A model generated the notes under the pieces. That model did no database searches. It had not been told where the DNA came from and was given only the letters and a program-made list of their open reading frames with translations. The position numbers were made by a program, and so were the translations under genes. Below, one piece after another: positions 61,501-64,000 of a stretch of DNA of 64,000 nt; position 1 is the stretch's first letter; each line of letters starts with the position of its first letter. The DNA comes from JAFGBZ01 sp043817715 (lineage in GTDB: Archaea; Iainarchaeota; Iainarchaeia; Iainarchaeales; JAFGBZ01): the NCBI GenBank assembly GCA_043817715.1, contig JBDRGO010000007.1, forward strand, positions 1 through 64,000, written 5' to 3'.

Positions 61501-62478
61501 CCTGTGCAATTCAGAGTATACCATGTTTGCTTCACAAGAATCAAAATAAAACGAATCAAGAAAATGAATTCTATTAAAAGAAGGCATTAAATTCTTAGAA
61601 CGCAATTCACCAAAATTAGAATTAAAATAATTCAAATACTGCCTGCAATTCCCTTTTGAATTAATCTGAATTTCATCGCTTAAAAGCAGCCAAACATAAG
61701 AATCAACACCAGAATTATGCTCAATAAAAGCATTTTTGTTCTCCAAAGATTTTTCAAGCAAATCCAAATACTTTTCATTCAAATCCTCTAATCTATCCAA
61801 CCTGCAGTAAAGCAATGCATTGCTGAATTCCTTTTCAGTTAAGTCCTCTCTTCCATAACTTAACTCAATTTCTTTTAAACAAAAATCATTATGAATTACA
61901 ACCTCAATTCCGTCAGAAATCAAATCATCAATCATTTTCCCCTCTTCATTAATCAACCGAATATCAGCCAAACGCAGGTTAAGGGAATACTCTTCATTCA
62001 ATAATTCATCAGAATAATCAGAAATATCAACACTAAAAGTAATTGTCGGCTGAACAAAAGAACTATTTGGATTAAATTCAGGATTATTAGGGTCATTAAA
62101 ACCACCACTAAAATCCTCAACACTAAAAGAAACAAAATTCTTTCCAACACCATCCAAAACAAGTCGTTCATGAATTGAATAAGAAGGCAACCACTTACTC
62201 AAAGGCAAAGTGAAAATAACTTCATCTTCAACGCTTTCATTTGAAACAAATAAATCAATCCTTTCAGGCAAATCAGGATACAAATTAATTGAAGCAAAAT
62301 CAGATTCAGTAATAGGGTCATCTTCAGCCAACCCAACTAAATCAAAAACCCCTCCAACAATGCCTTCAATAAATTCAGCTCCTTCCTTTAAAGGCAAACC
62401 AAAAGGATCCTCAGGAGCTGCAAAAACAGAAATAAACAAAAAACAAAAGAAAAAAAACAAAAAAAACTTTTTATACAT
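58579..62478 (-). CDS. giant secreted protein with HExxH motif
   Basis: ATG 62478 gives a 1299-aa protein with a signal peptide (YKKFFLFFFFCFLFISVFA); a TATA-like element about 26 bases upstream supports that start. Residues about 40-190 are beta-rich (VIFTLPLSKWLPSYSIHERL). A long Glu/Leu/Asn-rich helical region, probably coiled coil, spans about 190-710. The last third is mixed and ends with NISAHELSHIRWFALSTSER, where HELSH (about 1134-1138) is an HExxH zinc-binding motif. A downstream D or H ligand is not obvious. A surface metalloprotease or adhesin is likely, but the overall architecture is not one I recognise. Confidence 0.7.
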   Translation of the reverse strand: MYKKFFLFFFFCFLFISVFAAPEDPFGLPLKEGAEFIEGIVGGVFDLVGLAEDDPITESDFASINLYPDLPERIDLFVSNESVEDEVIFTLPLSKWLPSYSIHERLVLDGVGKNFVSFSVEDFSGGFNDPNNPEFNPNSSFVQPTITFSVDISDYSDELLNEEYSLNLRLADIRLINEEGKMIDDLISDGIEVVIHNDFCLKEIELSYGREDLTEKEFSNALLYCRLDRLEDLNEKYLDLLEKSLENKNAFIEHNSGVDSYVWLLLSDEIQINSKGNCRQYLNYFNSNFGELRSKNLMPSFNRIHFLDSFYFDSCEANMVYSELHREKKRTLDLITELNELDEFVVLDFLNKFDLVFDSRLKHIDLFEASGLISLAFVSPRETLPKKLEENKKIAERFQEEELLESEKLKEMHLSEFMDLENIFGEEGEMNDLFELKYNFLKTRYDYLENRYSWKNIDSFIEAEYAFNEKLFLISNLFDSEEEINQFNEINKRMHLNQILLEVAKKEIQTENELFKGALGELDEQLDDRTSFAKLFYNGYYGLKWIIREEENQEEVTEILNREEIIHEQQRQFNILVHLLDDDLENLLNQGDITEEDIEEKGYIGSARYFLQSSSIVQNNKTADNSTLKKFNSIQEIINEHNRAPNELELIELDFAEAKDYISESVYPVAKAKLLELEKKIELFNEENEIILPEVSSLSLKVKSELHVLEFVELSSHRWEAFFDVRYWFIGEFAFRGVFSLVGVVGKSAIKTSLGTRLAEFVSGKYAQASVRALSNIGRFLEKHPFIEFSLRGTGRLIKLSIDKKNAFKAVLFKRFPNTATVIYTKITPSSVFNFRVALSEARKDLLTNWFRYEISALRNLSKTYSRVPKEILTDFAESTAKKIVVGGVEKDAVVAGSEKYLIYSFNELDDAFLINLNSVTPKQLSKISKTLDSLEDLIEFVSKESPEEAAILIKELQFQKAVINETKGVVCKGSTLEACSIDEVETLFLSESIQILKEEGVVFGSKKLYLKFPGSLSLRRTLPAILPDQLQRLGSFWKQSMARSGKQNVFRGLSSEGLVPVLTSELNDPFAGKIYFYVCRSKPSIGGFTFQSIKGGRFDSIAISLDSAFSWNKLSLFRSGKDLVSNSINISAHELSHIRWFALSTSERAELINLFSKNRSLIKYLKKFQTGYEKDYFTYSFTKLDLYQANPSKFMPPLMSEGKIVEINGKMIDADTLMTEIISFWVYGNVRVSSFSSEFVKKAYSKGLFIQDEKIMKEFAELILASMRTKYVPIQLTERELQTAITEYFKKRPIIYPN

Positions 62479-62499
62479 GAAAAATAAAAGAAAAAGGAA

Positions 62500-62508
62500 A
62501 ATAAATAC
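62500..62508 (-). promoter_or_regulatory. TATA box of the giant HExxH gene
   Basis: On the minus strand TATTTATTT is centred about 26 bases before ATG 62478, supporting a leaderless start at that codon. Confidence 0.45.
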
Positions 62509-62537
62509 TTTACTAAAAGCATTTATTTCCAATGAAA

Positions 62538-63767
62538 TTACTTTCCGTCTAAAGGTACTTCTTCTCCAGTTGATTCTGGTTCTTTTAATTTACCTGCATC
62601 TGCTTTTAATGCATCAGCTTTATCGGTTTTTTCCCAGGTAAAATCAGGATCATTCCTTCCAAAGTGGCCATATGCAGCGGTTTTTTGATAAATTGGTCTC
62701 AATAAATCCAAATGCTTAACTATTTCAGCTGGTTTTAAACCAAAGTGTTTTCTTACAAGTTCCTCAATTTTTTCTTCTGCAACTCTGTTTGTTCCAAAAG
62801 AATGAACCATTACACTTACTGGATCAGCAACACCAATTGCATAAGCTAATTGCACTTCACATTTATCCGCTAAACCCGCAGCAACAACATTCTTCGCAAT
62901 ATATCTTGCCATATAAGTTGCACTTCTATCAACCTTTGAAGGGTCTTTTCCTGAAAAGCATCCTCCTCCATGAGAACCATGCCCTCCATAAGTATCAACA
63001 ATTATTTTCCTTCCAGTTAAACCTGAATCAGCTACTGGCCCGCCAACAACAAATCTTCCAGTTGGATTAACAAAGAATTTTGTTTTATCATCAATCCAAT
63101 CACCACAAACTGGTTTAATTACTTTTTCAATTACATCTTTTCGTAATTCCTCTAAAGAAATTTTATCTGAATGATGCGCTGAAACAACAATTGCATCTGC
63201 TCTAACTGGTTTTCCTCCTTGATACTCAATTGTTACCTGTGATTTTCCATCAGGACGCAAATAATCCAATTCTTTTTTCTTTCGAACATCAGTTAATTTC
63301 ATTGTTAATTTATGCGCTAACATAATTGGCAAAGGCATTAATTCAGGAGTTTCATTTGAAGCATAACCAAACATCATTCCCTGATCTCCTGCCCCCTGTT
63401 CTTCTCCTGCTTTTCCTTCAGCACCTAAAGCATTAACTCCTTGAGCAATATCAGGGCTTTGTTCTGACAAAGCAACAATAACACCGCAGCCATCAGCATC
63501 AAAACCAAATTCAGGGTCATCATAACCAATTCCACGAATTGTTTCACGAACAACTTTCTGAATATCAATATATGTTGAAGTAGTTACTTCACCAGTAACA
63601 AAAATAATTCCTGTTTTAGTAACACATTCAATTCCAGACCTTGCTTTAGGATCATCCTTAAGCATTGCATCTAAAAGAGCGTCACTTACTTGGTCGCAAA
63701 CTTTGTCTGGGTGACCAGGGGTTACACTCTCACTAGTAAAATAATATTTTCCATTTTTTTTAACCAT
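62538..63767 (-). CDS. metK: S-adenosylmethionine synthetase, bacterial type
   Basis: The 409-aa enzyme has SESVTPGHPDKVCDQVSDAL, GAGDQGMMFGYA, and GGHGSHGGGCFSGKDPSKVD, all typical of bacterial/eukaryal MAT. Archaea normally have a divergent MAT, so this looks like transfer. It forms SAM from methionine and ATP. GGAGTTGATTGA precedes ATG 63767. The first His of the GGxGxHGG loop context is slightly altered (Y to H in GGHGSH), all other motif residues are kept. It lies next to an HTH regulator divergent from it. Confidence 0.97.
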   Translation of the reverse strand: MVKKNGKYYFTSESVTPGHPDKVCDQVSDALLDAMLKDDPKARSGIECVTKTGIIFVTGEVTTSTYIDIQKVVRETIRGIGYDDPEFGFDADGCGVIVALSEQSPDIAQGVNALGAEGKAGEEQGAGDQGMMFGYASNETPELMPLPIMLAHKLTMKLTDVRKKKELDYLRPDGKSQVTIEYQGGKPVRADAIVVSAHHSDKISLEELRKDVIEKVIKPVCGDWIDDKTKFFVNPTGRFVVGGPVADSGLTGRKIIVDTYGGHGSHGGGCFSGKDPSKVDRSATYMARYIAKNVVAAGLADKCEVQLAYAIGVADPVSVMVHSFGTNRVAEEKIEELVRKHFGLKPAEIVKHLDLLRPIYQKTAAYGHFGRNDPDFTWEKTDKADALKADAGKLKEPESTGEEVPLDGK

Positions 63768-63858
63768 TCAATCAACTCCTAAAAAAGAAAATAAAAGAAC
63801 ATAAGGTTTAAGAATATTTCTTTAATTAAAATATTCAAATAAGAATAATGGTTTTTGT

Positions 63859-64000
63859 ATGCTTCCAGAATTAAGTGAAATTAAAAGCAAAAGAAAAGAA
63901 TTAGATTTAACTCAAAATGATTTAAGTGAATTAAGCAAAGTTTCACAATCGCTTATTGCTAAAATTGAAAACAAACAAGTAATTCCTTCTTATGATAATG
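63859..64000 (+). CDS. XRE-type HTH regulator (partial, window edge)
   Basis: The frame starts LPELSEIKSKRKELDLTQND and continues SELSKVSQSLIAKIENKQVI, an XRE helix-turn-helix with the usual Q-S-x-I-A/xxE recognition helix. In many archaea such an HTH of this exact form is followed by CBS domains, but the sequence runs off the window. It is divergent from metK. Confidence 0.85.
   Translation, partial: MLPELSEIKSKRKELDLTQNDLSELSKVSQSLIAKIENKQVIPSYDN

Overview
The window is AT-rich, gene-dense DNA from an archaeon. The archaeal marks are a group II chaperonin (thermosome), an archaeal-type tRNA-splicing endonuclease, a tRNA gene with a bulge-helix-bulge intron, histone-fold proteins, a geranylgeranyl-reductase-family flavoprotein, archaeal CMP kinase and TrpRS, and ribosome-binding sites of the GGTGAT/GGAGG type mixed with apparently leaderless genes whose TATA box lies about 26-28 bases before the start codon. 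Several genes look bacterial in type (methionine adenosyltransferase, class II LysRS, CspA-like cold shock protein, MgtC, an HD-GYP-like HD protein, a sigma-70-like protein). Together with many short genes this suggests a small-genome DPANN-type lineage such as Diapherotrites, but the lineage is an inference and not proven here.

Layout. 0.2-5.4 kb: methyltransferase, tRNA-Asn, a Fic protein directly after that tRNA, a small zinc protein, CorA, and a secreted two-repeat protein. 5.5-10.4 kb: a minus-strand run of small membrane and coiled-coil proteins, geranylgeranyl reductase and dCTP deaminase. 10.4-12.1 kb: hairpin repeats, an intron-containing tRNA-Ser(GCT), and a 1.4-kb islet with a second Fic gene, bounded by a 14-bp copy of the tRNA 3' end. 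12.1-18.7 kb: a zincin-like protein, MscS channel, cold shock protein, MgtC, and a non-oxidative pentose phosphate operon (transaldolase, split transketolase, phosphatase). 18.9-24.6 kb: branched-chain aminotransferase divergent from PanB (CoA precursor route), a sigma-70-like multi-HTH protein, CMP kinase, a KaiC-like ATPase, and an HD protein. 24.7-33.6 kb: IleRS, two unknown DNA-associated proteins, tRNA-Ile with anticodon UAU, an OB-fold protein, a CmpX-like membrane protein, a P-loop kinase and the thermosome.

33.7-43.8 kb is the most unusual block. A membrane-anchored winged-helix protein with five cysteine-paired extracellular Ig-like repeats is divergent from two secreted beta-helix proteins. 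Those two share a duplicated upstream leader and signal peptide, and the larger (1763 aa) ends in a dockerin-like calcium-binding pair. The arrangement reads as a surface-sensing regulator next to the surface proteins it may control.

44-52.3 kb: LysRS, two tandem duplicated AbrB/PIN toxin-antitoxin pairs, a YgjP-like peptidase coupled to a kinase-like gene, a tailed histone-fold protein, a YhhQ-type transporter, and a third toxin-antitoxin pair preceded by a GC-richer repeat array related to the tRNA-Ser intron. 52.4-64 kb: a 58-aa mini-histone, an arrestin-like protein, tRNA-splicing endonuclease, TrpRS, membrane and USP-like proteins, a YbaK deacylase, a 1299-aa secreted protein with an HExxH motif, MetK, and the start of an XRE-type regulator cut by the window edge.
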